A DNA stretch of 17,911 bases from Lachnoclostridium sp. UBA1175 (GTDB taxonomy: Bacteria > Bacillota > Clostridia > Lachnospirales > Lachnospiraceae). The number at the start of each line of letters is the position of its first letter. Positions within the stretch are counted from its first letter, which is position 1. Below, piece after piece: positions 6,353 to 14,726 of this stretch. The position numbers were made by a program, and so were the translations under genes. The DNA is taken from the NCBI GenBank assembly GCA_002311665.1, contig DBYX01000005.1, forward strand, positions 75,111-93,021, in the 5' to 3' direction. Below the pieces are notes generated by a model. That model searched no databases, was not told where the DNA came from, and saw only the letters and a list, made by a program, of their open reading frames with translations.

Positions 6353-7114
6353 ATGCACATCACGATGACGGGTAACCTCGGAAGCGGCAAATCCACGGTT
6401 TGCAGGCTTCTCGAAGCAAAGTACGGATTTGAGATTTTTTCGACGGGCAAGGTGATCCGCCAGATTGCGGACGATATGGGAATCTCCGTGCTGGAGATGA
6501 ACGAGCTTATGTCGAAGGATCCGAAGTACGATCACATGATCGACGACCGCACGGCGACAATCAGCCGGGACAATCCGGACAAGCCGATCCTGTTCGACTC
6601 GCGGCTTGCGTGGCATTTTGTGCCGAAGTCGTTCAAGGTGTTCCTCTCGGTCGACTTGGCGGAGGCGGCGAGACGCGTGTGCGCGGACGCGAGCCGCGGT
6701 GAGGTGGAGACCTACAAGAGCGAGGCGGATGCGGCGCAGCAGCTTGCGGCGCGCGCGGCCAATGAGGACGCCCGCTACGAGGAGATCTACGGCATCCACT
6801 ATTTTGATTTTAACAATTACAACCTGATCCTGGACTCGAGCTACCTGCCGCCGGAGCGCATTGCGGACGCGCTGATCCGCGAGGCGTCGGCCTGCGACGT
6901 CTGGGACGGCTACAACCGCACGGGGCGCATCCTCGTGTCGCCGAAGCGGCTCGGGTTCGAGCCCACGGCGGAGATCACGTGGGAGCACGGGTACATTTAC
7001 CCGATGACGGTGAAGGTTGCTGTGGACGGGGACCATTTTACGATCCTCGAGGGCGCGGAGTACGCGCAGAAGGCGGCGGAGGAAGGTTACGCCTACGTGA
7101 GCGCGGTGCTGTGA
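6353..7114 (+). CDS. Cytidylate-kinase-like P-loop protein with C-terminal extension
   Basis: A 253-residue P-loop kinase. GNLGSGKST at residues 7-15 is the Walker A/P-loop, followed by FSTGKVIRQIADDMG and a DSRLAWHF segment typical of cytidylate-kinase-like proteins annotated as (d)CMP kinase family in Clostridia. It probably phosphorylates a nucleotide or small metabolite with ATP; the substrate is not shown by the sequence. Residues beyond about 180 (ending YAYVSAVL) form an extra domain not present in the standard 220-residue Cmk. I chose ATG 6353 because GGGAGGATATT precedes it; the reading frame is open further upstream (to 6224), but that overlaps the previous gene. It follows the UPF0340 gene by 28 bases and precedes the HD gene by 30, suggesting one operon. 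Confidence 0.8.
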   Translation: MHITMTGNLGSGKSTVCRLLEAKYGFEIFSTGKVIRQIADDMGISVLEMNELMSKDPKYDHMIDDRTATISRDNPDKPILFDSRLAWHFVPKSFKVFLSVDLAEAARRVCADASRGEVETYKSEADAAQQLAARAANEDARYEEIYGIHYFDFNNYNLILDSSYLPPERIADALIREASACDVWDGYNRTGRILVSPKRLGFEPTAEITWEHGYIYPMTVKVAVDGDHFTILEGAEYAQKAAEEGYAYVSAVL

Positions 7115-7144
7115 GGTTCGGAAAATGTGCGGAGGAATGCGGGA

Positions 7145-7897
7145 GTGAATCAGGAGACAAACAAGTTAACTCTGATGGAGTGTGCAGGAGTCAGTGAGGC
7201 GGACCGGGAGCGGTATCGCGGGATGCTCGATTTTGTGAAGGAGTGCCTTGCAAAACCGCAGAAGGATCAGGAGCATGTGTTTTGCATCAACTTCGACCGC
7301 TATCTGCACACGGAGCGCGTGCTGAGCTGGGCGCTTCGCCTGTACGACGGCTGGGAGGATAAGAGCCGGATCGACCTTGACGCGCTGATCACGGCGACGA
7401 TCTTTCACGACTGCGGCTACCCGACCTGCGACGATCTGAAGGATCACGCGGAGGAGAGCGCGCGCATTGCGGCGGAGTATTTGCCGAAGGCGGGGTACGG
7501 CGAGGAGCGTGCAGAGTTCATCGCGGAGCTTGTGAGATATCACGGCGAGAAGGCGTGGCTCACGGGACGGCCCGCAGCAGTAGCCCTTGCGGGCGCCGCG
7601 TCGATGACGACGGACGGCGCAATCCCGGATGAGCTGACGATATTGATGGAGGCGGACCTGTTCGACGATATGGGCGTGATGGGCATCGTGATGGACACAT
7701 GGATCCAGGCGCAGACCAACGCGGAGGTGACGTTTGAGTCCATCCGCGACCACATTAACAAGTACACGCTGCGGCTGCAGTACAGAGACCGCGAGAAGCT
7801 CCGCTCCGACGTTGCGAAGAAGATTTGGGATGAGAAGACGAAGCTGGTGCAGGATTTCTATGACTCGCTGTGCACGGACCTCGAGCTGCCGATGTGA
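7145..7897 (+). CDS. HD-domain metal-dependent phosphohydrolase-like protein
   Basis: A 250-residue cytosolic protein with an HD-superfamily metal centre: H55, H88-D89 (in IFHDCGY), H101, H133 and a later acidic EADLFDD around 169-175. Proteins of this type hydrolyse phosphate esters of nucleotides or small metabolites; the substrate is unknown. The start is taken as GTG 7145, which has GGAGG (7131-7135) nine bases upstream; a GTG at 7127 would add six residues with no good ribosome site. It is the last gene of the cluster beginning with ppaC and is followed by a terminator. Its proximity to a nucleotide-kinase-like protein and a pyrophosphatase hints at nucleotide housekeeping, but that is inference. 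Confidence 0.8.
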   Translation: MNQETNKLTLMECAGVSEADRERYRGMLDFVKECLAKPQKDQEHVFCINFDRYLHTERVLSWALRLYDGWEDKSRIDLDALITATIFHDCGYPTCDDLKDHAEESARIAAEYLPKAGYGEERAEFIAELVRYHGEKAWLTGRPAAVALAGAASMTTDGAIPDELTILMEADLFDDMGVMGIVMDTWIQAQTNAEVTFESIRDHINKYTLRLQYRDREKLRSDVAKKIWDEKTKLVQDFYDSLCTDLELPM

Positions 7898-7923
7898 GAA
7901 GCGTAACGAAACAAAACATTGAT

Positions 7924-7976
7924 AAACTGTCGCACTGACCCGCGGAACACGCCCGGTTGGCACGGCAGTTTTTTTT
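7924..7976 (+). terminator. Terminator after the HD gene
   Basis: AAACTGTCG (7924-7932) pairs with CGGCAGTTT (7963-7971, one G-U pair), with a 30-base interior that can form a second stem, followed by a run of T up to 7976. It ends the 3955-7897 cluster. Confidence 0.75.
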
Positions 7977-8128
7977 GACTTCGCTGTCGCGGTAGTGCGG
8001 TGGCGGTAGCACGGTACGCCCGATTTTGTTGCGCAAATTTTTCGCAGTTTAAGAAATCGACCGCGGAAAATGCATCTATATAGGTGAAAGCAATCAACCG
8101 GTTGATCTGCTCGGAAGGAGATGACATT

Positions 8129-8695
8129 TTGAAAGAAGGTTTTCCGAATGACAATCAAATCCTTGAGTTGTTCTGCAACGGTTCGGAGAGCGCGCTGGAG
8201 GCGGTTTCGAAGAAGTACGGTGCGGCTATGTTGCGGCTTGCAAAAAGTATTCTTTCGGACGAGCAGGATGCGGAGGAATGCGTGAACGATGCTTATCTGA
8301 GCGCGTGGCAGGCTGTTCCCGCGGCAAAGCCCTCCAATCTGAAAGCGTACCTCCTTCAAAGTGTTCGGAATGCCGCGCTGGAACGACTTCGGAGCAGCAG
8401 GGCGAAGAAACGAGGCGGCGGGGTGGCGGTCAGCTCCTTTGAGGAGCTTGAAGAATGCATCCCCGACAGCCGAAGGGAAGAGCCCGGCGACAATGAAAAA
8501 CTGAGATTGCAGCTGGAATCATTTCTCGCAGGATTGTCTGCGGAGAAACGCGCGATATTTCTGGGGCGTTTCTGGTTCTCATACTCCGTGACGGAGATCG
8601 CATGGAAAACTGGAAAGAGCGAGAAGTATATCAGCAATCAGCTGTATAACCTGAAGAGAAAGCTCAGAAAACATCTCGACAGAAAGGAAGGATGA
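8129..8695 (+). CDS. ECF-type RNA polymerase sigma factor
   Basis: A 188-residue sigma-70 family protein of the extracytoplasmic-function kind: a region 2 segment (about 25-85, with the typical DAEECVNDAYLSAW) and a region 4 helix-turn-helix (about 130-183, LSAEKRAIFLGRFW then TEIAWKTGKSEKYISNQLYNLKRKLRKHL), with no long middle region. It would direct RNA polymerase to a small regulon. The start is inferred as TTG 8129 because GGAAGGAG (8113-8120) stands 8 bases before it and no ATG in frame exists nearby; the frame is open back to GTG 8084. Its stop overlaps the ATGA at 8692-8695, so it is tightly coupled to the next gene, its likely anti-sigma or partner. An autoregulated promoter upstream is expected but I could not pick it out with confidence. 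Confidence 0.88.
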   Translation: MKEGFPNDNQILELFCNGSESALEAVSKKYGAAMLRLAKSILSDEQDAEECVNDAYLSAWQAVPAAKPSNLKAYLLQSVRNAALERLRSSRAKKRGGGVAVSSFEELEECIPDSRREEPGDNEKLRLQLESFLAGLSAEKRAIFLGRFWFSYSVTEIAWKTGKSEKYISNQLYNLKRKLRKHLDRKEG

Positions 8696-8697
8696 GT

Positions 8698-9687
8698 ATG
8701 AACGGATTAGATTTAAGCAAAGCATTGACCGATATTGATCTGCGATATGTCGAAGAGACGGACGAAAAGATCAACGGTACTATGTCCGGCAATGCGGAAA
8801 GAAACAAAGCCCGGAGGAGATTCCTACGGCCCGCGCTACTTGCGGCGTGTCTTGTGGTGTTGCTGGCAGGAACGGTCGTGGCAGGCGCCAAGGCGCTGAA
8901 AGACAGCCATTTCCTGGAGATGCTCGGGATCAAAGATTCCTCGAAGGATCTGGAAAAGGCAGTAATAACAAAGGATCTTACTGCAAAGGTCGGCGATATG
9001 ACGGTTACCGTGGAAAATATCATCGTCGACAAACATATCATTTATGCGGAGATCAGTACGGACTACGCGTTGGACAAACCGGATGGATGGATTACCGGAG
9101 AAACAGGAGGCCATCTGGAGATATCCGGTGAAGCAGGCAACGTACTCGATGAGCATAGCTATCCCGGATACATGCAAGGTGTTTCGCGATTCTGCAAAGA
9201 CGGAAAACAGTGGTATTGGTACGTGATCGAGTATATGGATGAGAATGTCGATCTGGGGCATGCAAAAATGCAGCTTACCGTCAAGGATACCGAGAATCAT
9301 AAGGTTGTATTTGAATGGGACAATAATTACGCTTCCAAGAGTGAGGTGATCCCGGTTAACCGCGAGGTGGATGGGGTTACCATATTGGACATCAGGTTCT
9401 CGCTGACGGAGATGGTGATCAAGGCGGAATCTGATCGAGAAGCTTATGGGGTAACACTTGATTATATCAAGCTGGATGATGGAACGGTTCTGTATTATTC
9501 CGAAAACAACGGGGTTCCGGTTCATAATTCCGGCGATGGAACCGGACATAACGGACATATGGTAAGAAGGGCATTCTATACGTTGCTTTCCGGATTCGCG
9601 GAAAAAGACAGTAACGAATGGCAGTTTGTGCCGTACGAGAAGATTGTGAGTGTCAGCATCAACGGTACGGAGATCCCTATTCGATAA
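8698..9687 (+). CDS. Membrane-anchored DUF4179-like protein, probable anti-sigma partner
   Basis: A 329-residue protein with a charged cytoplasmic N-terminus (residues 1-43), one transmembrane helix (about 45-64, ALLAACLVVLLAGTVVAG) and a large extracytoplasmic beta-rich domain. This is the layout of DUF4179-type proteins encoded next to ECF sigma factors in Clostridia, where the N-terminal segment (here beginning MNGLDLSKALTDIDLRYVEE) is taken to hold the sigma factor at the membrane. ATG 8698 is preferred because AAGGAAG ends 7 bases before it; ATG 8692 overlaps the sigma stop and would add two residues. It shares a message with the sigma gene and ends at a bidirectional terminator. The signal sensed is unknown. 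Confidence 0.82.
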   Translation: MNGLDLSKALTDIDLRYVEETDEKINGTMSGNAERNKARRRFLRPALLAACLVVLLAGTVVAGAKALKDSHFLEMLGIKDSSKDLEKAVITKDLTAKVGDMTVTVENIIVDKHIIYAEISTDYALDKPDGWITGETGGHLEISGEAGNVLDEHSYPGYMQGVSRFCKDGKQWYWYVIEYMDENVDLGHAKMQLTVKDTENHKVVFEWDNNYASKSEVIPVNREVDGVTILDIRFSLTEMVIKAESDREAYGVTLDYIKLDDGTVLYYSENNGVPVHNSGDGTGHNGHMVRRAFYTLLSGFAEKDSNEWQFVPYEKIVSVSINGTEIPIR

Positions 9688-9710
9688 GCAGATAGAAGTT
9701 TTTCGAAAAT

Positions 9711-9737
9711 GCCCCGTGGGTTTCCACGGGGCGTTTT
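9711..9737. terminator. Bidirectional terminator between convergent genes
   Basis: GCCCCGTGG (9711-9719) with CCACGGGGC (9724-9732), loop GTTT. GTTTT follows on the plus strand and the minus strand reads ATTTTCG, so it can serve both the sigma operon and the convergent MATE gene. Confidence 0.85.
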
Positions 9738-9764
9738 GATGTTTCAGAGAAATATGATTTCCGG

Positions 9765-11147
9765 TCAGTCGATTGCAGTCCTATTTTCCGAAAAATGCTT
9801 CCGGTAATACGACAGGAACAGCGTGAACGAGGTCAGGCAGCACAGGATGTCTGCGACAGGCGTCGCGATGGCGATGCCTGTGAGCGGCGCGAACAGGCGG
9901 AACACAAACATCATCGGGATGTCGAGGATGCCCTTCCGCAGGAGCGCGAGAAGCAGCGCCTTCTTCGGCCTCTTGACGGCCTGGAAGAAGGAGATGAACG
10001 TGTACGCGCACGCGGAGAACGGGCCTCCGATGGTCAGGATCCGAAGTATTAACGCGCCGGTCGTGCGCGACTGCCCGGGCTCGAGGAAAATGCCGACCAG
10101 CGTGCGGCTTAAGGTCAGGCACGCGATCATGCAGGCGGTGCCGATACTGAAGGCGATCAGCACGGTGTAACGGATCACCTTGTTAGTGCGCTGATGGTTC
10201 TTGGCCGCGTAGTTGTATGCGATCAACGGGAGCACGCCCTGCGTCAGACCGCGCACGGTCGCGTGGGCGAGCATGTTGATCTTCTTGGCGACGCCTAAGC
10301 CCGCCTGAGCGGCTGTGCCGTTGGCCATCATCAGACGGTCCATGCAGGCGTAGGAGATATTTTCGAAGAGCGTCATGACGCACGCGGGAAGTCCGGTTGT
10401 GAGAATGCTGCGGACCAGCTCGCGGTCCGTCGAAAGCGGAAGACGGAAGCGAAGGACCGAGGTCTTGCGGCGGCAAATCTGCAGACCCACCATGATCAGA
10501 AGGGAAATCCAGTTGGAGATCGCGGTTGCGAGAGCGGCGCCGAGGACCTCCTTGCCGGGCGGGAGCAGAACGAACATGAAGATCGGGTCGAGCACGATAT
10601 TCAGGATGCTTCCGAGCATGATGCCGATGCTCGCGTCAAGGCTGCGGCCCTCTGCGCGGAACAGGTGAGCGGTCACCATGTTCATCGCGGTGCCTAAGCC
10701 CCCGGCACCGACCGTCACGAGCAGATAGACGTTCGCAAACCGATGCACATCCGCCGCGCCGGCGCCCATCGCGTCGAGGAACGGATGTCGGAATATAACC
10801 GCCATCACCGTGTAAACAAGCGTCAGAACGGTGCAACCCCAAAAGGAAAACGCGCAGGTTTCCCCTGCGCGTTCGTTGTCTTTACTGCCTAAACTTCGGG
10901 ATGCTTCTCCGGCTCCGCCCACGCCGAACAGGTTGGCGATCGCGGAGAGAAACATAAATGCGGGCAGACAGATGGTAACCGCCGTGATCTTGGCATCATC
11001 GCCGGTCAAGCCGATGAAAAATGTGTCCGCCATGTTGTAGATGACCAAAATGATCTGGCCCGCGATCGTCGGAAGCGCGAGCTTACGGATCGCTGCCATG
11101 ACGGGCATTTTCGCAAATAATGCACGTTCCCGGTAAGTCTCTGTCAT
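9765..11147 (-). CDS. MATE family efflux transporter
   Basis: A 460-residue integral membrane protein with about 12 hydrophobic helices and the MATE/NorM-DinF hallmark N-terminus: LALPTIAGQIILVIYNMADTFFIG (motif split as LALPTIAGQII and YNMADTFFIG, about residues 28-51). The second half repeats the fold from about residue 245. MATE proteins export cationic drugs or metabolites in exchange for sodium ions or protons across the inner membrane; the substrate cannot be told from sequence. AAGGGGATC precedes the ATG on the minus strand. The gene lies 89 bases downstream of proS in the same direction with no strong terminator between, so proS read-through could contribute to its expression. Length and motifs are normal. 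Confidence 0.92.
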   Translation of the reverse strand: MTETYRERALFAKMPVMAAIRKLALPTIAGQIILVIYNMADTFFIGLTGDDAKITAVTICLPAFMFLSAIANLFGVGGAGEASRSLGSKDNERAGETCAFSFWGCTVLTLVYTVMAVIFRHPFLDAMGAGAADVHRFANVYLLVTVGAGGLGTAMNMVTAHLFRAEGRSLDASIGIMLGSILNIVLDPIFMFVLLPPGKEVLGAALATAISNWISLLIMVGLQICRRKTSVLRFRLPLSTDRELVRSILTTGLPACVMTLFENISYACMDRLMMANGTAAQAGLGVAKKINMLAHATVRGLTQGVLPLIAYNYAAKNHQRTNKVIRYTVLIAFSIGTACMIACLTLSRTLVGIFLEPGQSRTTGALILRILTIGGPFSACAYTFISFFQAVKRPKKALLLALLRKGILDIPMMFVFRLFAPLTGIAIATPVADILCCLTSFTLFLSYYRKHFSENRTAID

Positions 11148-11236
11148 GGTTGATCCCCTTATTTTCCGTCGGAGGCATTATTGAAAAACAATGCTTTTAT
11201 TCGTTGAGCGCCTGCGCGCGCCCCATCGTGAACATA

Positions 11237-12667
11237 TTAATATGCTTTGCCCCAATAAACGAGCGTCTTCGCAGGCTTGCCGCAGCAGACGCAGGTGTCG
11301 GACAGATGCTCCTGCTTAAAAGGCATGCAGCGGGAGGTAACGCCGGCCTGCTCCTTGATCGAATCCTCGCAGGCACGGTCGCCGCACCACATCGCTTTGA
11401 TGAAGCCGGGCTTGTTGTCCGCGATGTCCTTCATCTCGTCCATCGTGGTCGCCTCGTAGGTGTGTGCATCACGGTGAGCACGTGCACGCTCGAGCATATC
11501 ACTTTGGATGGTGTCGAGGAGCTCTGCGAGCTTGGTCTCGATCTCGTCGAGCGAAACGAAGAGCTTCTCGCGGGTGTCGCGGCGGACAAGGACTGCCTGG
11601 TTGTTCGCAAGATCCTTGGGACCGATCTCGATACGAACCGGAATACCGCGCATCTCCTGCTCGGCAAACTTGAAGCCGGGCGTCTTGTCGGTGTCGTCCA
11701 CCTTGACGCGGATGGTCTTTGCAAGGCGGTCGCGAAGAGCGTAAGCGGCGTCGAGCACGCCTTCCTTCTTCTGCTGGATCGGAATGATCATCGCCTGCGT
11801 AGGAGCTACGCGGGGAGGAAGAACGAGACCGGAGTTGTCGCCGTGTACCATGATGATGGCGCCGATCATACGGGTCGTCATGCCCCAGCTGGTCTGGTGA
11901 GCGTAGACGAGCTTATTTTCCTTATCCGTGTACTGAATGCCGAACGCGCGGGCGAAGCCGTCGCCGAAGTTGTGGCTCGTACCGGACTGCAGCGCCTTGC
12001 CGTCGTGCATGAGGGCCTCGATCGTGTAGGTAGCCTCAGCGCCGGCAAATTTCTCCTTGTCGGTCTTGCGGCCGCGAACCATAGGGATCGCAAGGAACTC
12101 CTCGCAGAAGTCCGCATAAACGTTGAGCATCTGCTCGGTGCGGGCCTGCGCCTCCTCAGCGGTCGCGTGGATCGTGTGGCCTTCCTGCCACAAAAACTCC
12201 ATCGAGCGAAGGAAAGGACGCGTCGTCTTCTCCCAGCGGACCACGGAGCACCACTGGTTGTAAACCTTGGGCAGATCGCGGTACGAATGAACGATATGCG
12301 AATAGAAATCGCAGAAGAGCGTCTCAGACGTGGGACGCACGCACATGCGCTCCTGCAGCGTTTCGCCGCCGCCCTGGGTCACCCATGCAACCTCGGGAGC
12401 GAAGCCTTCCACGTGATCCTTCTCTTTATTCAACAGGCTCTCGGGGATGAACATCGGGAGATAGCAGTTCTCCACACCGGTCTCCTTGAAGCGGCGGTCA
12501 AGCTCCTTCTGGATGTTCTCCCAGATCGCGTAGCCCGCCGGGCGGATGACCATGCACCCCTTGATGCCCGTGTAATCCACAAGCTCAGCCTTCTTGACGA
12601 TGTCCGTGTACCATTGCGCGAAATCGTCTTCCATGTTGGTGATGGATTCAACAAAACTCTCAGCCAT
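11237..12667 (-). CDS. proS: Prolyl-tRNA synthetase, archaeal/type 3 form
   Basis: A 476-residue class II synthetase that charges tRNA-Pro. Motif 2 is seen as VVRWEKTTRPFLRSMEFLWQEGH (core RWEKTTRP at about 143), motif 3 as GMTTRMIGAIIMVHGD (core at about 258-273). The anticodon-binding domain follows (about 285-390), then a C-terminal zinc-ribbon-like domain with CVCCGKPAK and the terminal tyrosine (WGKAY) characteristic of the eukaryote/archaeal-like ProRS lacking the bacterial editing insertion. This short type is common in Clostridia and Lachnospiraceae. GGAGG stands before the ATG. Upstream lie a proline T-box leader and a strong promoter, so expression should rise when uncharged tRNA-Pro accumulates. 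Confidence 0.96.
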   Translation of the reverse strand: MAESFVESITNMEDDFAQWYTDIVKKAELVDYTGIKGCMVIRPAGYAIWENIQKELDRRFKETGVENCYLPMFIPESLLNKEKDHVEGFAPEVAWVTQGGGETLQERMCVRPTSETLFCDFYSHIVHSYRDLPKVYNQWCSVVRWEKTTRPFLRSMEFLWQEGHTIHATAEEAQARTEQMLNVYADFCEEFLAIPMVRGRKTDKEKFAGAEATYTIEALMHDGKALQSGTSHNFGDGFARAFGIQYTDKENKLVYAHQTSWGMTTRMIGAIIMVHGDNSGLVLPPRVAPTQAMIIPIQQKKEGVLDAAYALRDRLAKTIRVKVDDTDKTPGFKFAEQEMRGIPVRIEIGPKDLANNQAVLVRRDTREKLFVSLDEIETKLAELLDTIQSDMLERARAHRDAHTYEATTMDEMKDIADNKPGFIKAMWCGDRACEDSIKEQAGVTSRCMPFKQEHLSDTCVCCGKPAKTLVYWGKAY

Positions 12668-12697
12668 GTTTTTGTCCTCCTTTTTGTATTAAAAAAT

Positions 12698-12925
12698 CCC
12701 TCAACGCACTGTGCGTCGAGGGACCGATTAACTCGTTCGGTGGTACCACCCTGATTAGCAGGCATACGCCCGCTCACTCTTGCTCGTTAACGCCTGATAC
12801 GCTGCGGTTCGCCGCAGAGCTCCGCGCCGGGTTCGACAGGTTCTTTCGTAAGCCGCTCGCACCGTTGCGGCCCTCTCTGGGACGGGTGTGCCTGTGTACT
12901 ATTGCGCTTCATCGCCGATATGTAT
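12698..12925 (-). promoter_or_regulatory. T-box leader (proline) of proS
   Basis: Read on the minus strand. AGTA (complement of 12897-12900) is the specifier-loop-facing motif. The distal Stem I segment AGAGAGGGCCGC...GGTGCGAGCGGC follows. GAAC then CCG (complement of 12828-12830) puts a proline codon in the specifier position. The T-box core GGGTGGTACCACC lies at about 12740-12751. A terminator follows: stem 12698-12708 with 12712-12722, one G-U pair, and a T run. All parts of a standard transcriptional T-box are present, and specifier and downstream gene agree. Confidence 0.92.
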
Positions 12926-12931
12926 GGGCAG

Positions 12932-12960
12932 ATGATACGCTCTTTTTCGGAAAATGTCAA
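12932..12960 (-). promoter_or_regulatory. Promoter of the proS T-box transcript
   Basis: On the minus strand TTGACA (complement of 12955-12960), 17-base spacer, TATCAT (complement of 12932-12937). The spacer and -35 overlap the first of two tandem TTTTTCGGAAAATGT copies (12943-12957 and 12964-12978). Confidence 0.8.
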
Positions 12961-12978
12961 TCATTTTTCGGAAAATGT
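12943..12978. repeat. Two copies of TTTTTCGGAAAATGT, 21 bp apart
   Basis: Exact 15-base direct repeats at 12943-12957 and 12964-12978. The 21-base offset equals two helical turns, and one copy covers the proS -35 box. The core TTTTC-G-GAAAA is nearly palindromic, so they look like tandem operator sites, though the same core occurs elsewhere in the window. Confidence 0.6.
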
Positions 12979-13058
12979 GAAACTCCTTTCCGGCGCTTAT
13001 GCCGCGTGATCGCGGTGCTTTCGCCGCGCATTTGCCGCGCGAATTGCGCTACCATCCC

Positions 13059-13087
13059 TTGCGGAAACGCTTTATTTGCCGTATAAT
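13059..13087 (+). promoter_or_regulatory. Promoter of the MIDYDEM gene trio
   Basis: TTGCGG (13059-13064), 17-base spacer, consensus TATAAT (13082-13087). It is divergent from the proS promoter. Transcription would start near 13094, about 70 bases before the first ATG. Confidence 0.6.
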
Positions 13088-13163
13088 AAACGGAAAGGTT
13101 GCATTTGATAATGCTTTATCGGGGAATGTTCGCGGCGGTGTGAGGGTCGCGCCGGGGGAAGGT

Positions 13164-13919
13164 ATGATTGATTATGACGAGATGAACCGAACTCTCGAGG
13201 AGAGCGAGCGGGAGTTAGCGATCGCGGAGGCGCAGCGGAAGCGGGAGTGGGAATTTTTCGACCTCGAGCCGGGCATACCGGACTACGGCCGGGGCGGCGA
13301 CGGCGGTGATGACGGCGACGACGAGGGTTGCTACTACGAGATCGCGAAAGCGCAGACGGAGATGGTCATCACCACGCTGGAGCGACGGATGGAGGCGGCG
13401 CGCAAGGACTACGATCAGCTACCGAAGACCGAGAAGAGCCTTCGCCAGGATCTGCTTATTCTCATCGTGCGGTACCTGGCGCACCTGGGCGGTTTTCCGC
13501 TGATCTGCGGGATCCTCTACGGGAGGGTCGGCCTGATGGACTATGTGGGCACGATCGGCGGCACGCTTTGGCTCATCGCGACGATCCTTTTCACGGTTAA
13601 ATTTCTGGACGGGATTGCTTATTTTGCGGTGATGAAGACGACGGCGCGATCGGTGCCGTTCATCGAGGCAAACCGGATACTCACACTGGAGAAAATGAGG
13701 GATTACGCGTCCGAGCGGATCCGCTGTGCGAAAAATCGAATGGACCGTGTCGATGTGCTCGACCGCAAGCTGGAGAGGCAGCGGTATCTTGACCGGGCGG
13801 ATCTTGCGGAGCTGAGCATGCTGGGAAGACCGTACGAGGTGACTTGCCCGTACCGACCGTCGAAGGTGTCTTTCCTGTGGTACGTATTGTTCCTGATCCG
13901 CGGGAACCGGATGGATTAG
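13164..13919 (+). CDS. MIDYDEM paralogue 1, two-helix membrane protein of unknown function
   Basis: 251 residues, family not recognised. The order is: MIDYDEM followed by a charged helix (1-30), an acidic glycine-rich linker (about 41-54), a heptad-like helical stretch (about 60-90), two hydrophobic segments (about 97-119 and 126-147), then a long charged, probably coiled-coil region. The tail is hydrophobic (FLWYVLFLI near the end). The GGFP at about 109-112 lies in the first membrane segment, as GGYP does in paralogue 3. Both ends are predicted to lie in the cytoplasm. GGGGGA stands 4 bases before ATG 13164; the frame is open upstream, but the MIDYDEM start is shared by all three paralogues. 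The next gene begins 60 bases on, so the three are probably one operon. No catalytic motif is visible; a scaffold or membrane-shaping role is conceivable. Confidence 0.8.
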   Translation: MIDYDEMNRTLEESERELAIAEAQRKREWEFFDLEPGIPDYGRGGDGGDDGDDEGCYYEIAKAQTEMVITTLERRMEAARKDYDQLPKTEKSLRQDLLILIVRYLAHLGGFPLICGILYGRVGLMDYVGTIGGTLWLIATILFTVKFLDGIAYFAVMKTTARSVPFIEANRILTLEKMRDYASERIRCAKNRMDRVDVLDRKLERQRYLDRADLAELSMLGRPYEVTCPYRPSKVSFLWYVLFLIRGNRMD

Positions 13920-13979
13920 CCGGCAGGGCCGAAGCGGCCGGACGGCAGGGCGGAACGCAGCGTCCGCAGAGGGGAAGCA

Positions 13980-14726
13980 ATGATAGATTATGATGAGATG
14001 AACGAGGTTCTCGCGCAGGCCGAGAGGGCGCTCGCTGAGGAGGAGGCCGCGCGGGAGCGCGAGCTTGACCGGGCGGCGCAGGAACTGCCGAAGGAGAAGT
14101 CGTATGAGGCTTGCATAGACGGGCTTCAGCGCGTGCGCATACAGATCACGCGGATGCAGACGTGGGTCTACGAGGATTTTGAGAGGACGGAGGCAGAGGA
14201 GTCGTGCGAGTTTCGCAATCTCGTGGGGCTGCTGATCGGGTATGCATTTCACACGCTGGTCTACCCGCTTTTCTTCGCCCTCATTGCGAAGGTACATTTT
14301 ATGGCCGCAGCCGCGTTCGGTTTGATCGGGCTTCTGTGGCTTTACTACACGGTGACATTTACGATCCGCGTGCTCGACTACGTCACGACATACCACGTGA
14401 TGATGTCGCACAAAGGCACGGTGCCGTACGCGGAGGATCAGCGGATCCTCACTTATCGCGCGCGGAAGGAGCGCTGTCAGCGTCGGCTCAAGACGCTGCA
14501 GGACCAGTCCGCGCGGCTCGACGCCTGCGAGAAGCAGGTGCACCGCCAGCAGGGCCTGACCGGCACGGCGTTCGACAGCCTGCAGGCGCTGATCAACGTG
14601 CCCGAGAGCCGCGAGGAATACTCGGACAAGACGGCAGTGACCTTCGGGGAATACCGCGCGTGGAAGCGGCAGCAGCGCAGGAAGCGGTCGAGGGAGAGGG
14701 CCGCGGAGGAGGCGAAAAATGATTGA
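13980..14726 (+). CDS. MIDYDEM paralogue 2, two-helix membrane protein of unknown function
   Basis: 248 residues. It starts MIDYDEMNEVLAQAERALAE, as in its neighbours, but lacks the acidic glycine-rich linker. Two hydrophobic segments lie at about 80-102 and 107-130, with a VYP at the position of the GGFP/GGYP of the other two. The C-terminal half is highly charged, with likely coiled coil around 155-190, and ends in a very basic stretch (KRQQRRKRSRERAAEE). AGGGGAAG precedes the ATG. Its last eight bases overlap the start of paralogue 3 (ATGATTGA), implying translational coupling. It is the most diverged of the three. Function unknown; the basic tail could bind nucleic acid or acidic lipid head groups, but that is speculation. 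Confidence 0.8.
   Translation: MIDYDEMNEVLAQAERALAEEEAARERELDRAAQELPKEKSYEACIDGLQRVRIQITRMQTWVYEDFERTEAEESCEFRNLVGLLIGYAFHTLVYPLFFALIAKVHFMAAAAFGLIGLLWLYYTVTFTIRVLDYVTTYHVMMSHKGTVPYAEDQRILTYRARKERCQRRLKTLQDQSARLDACEKQVHRQQGLTGTAFDSLQALINVPESREEYSDKTAVTFGEYRAWKRQQRRKRSRERAAEEAKND

Noticed and set aside
11120..12754. 544-codon plus-strand frame opposite proS
   Set aside because: It is the complement of a certain proS gene and its T-box; composition is typical of an antisense shadow and no ribosome site precedes it.
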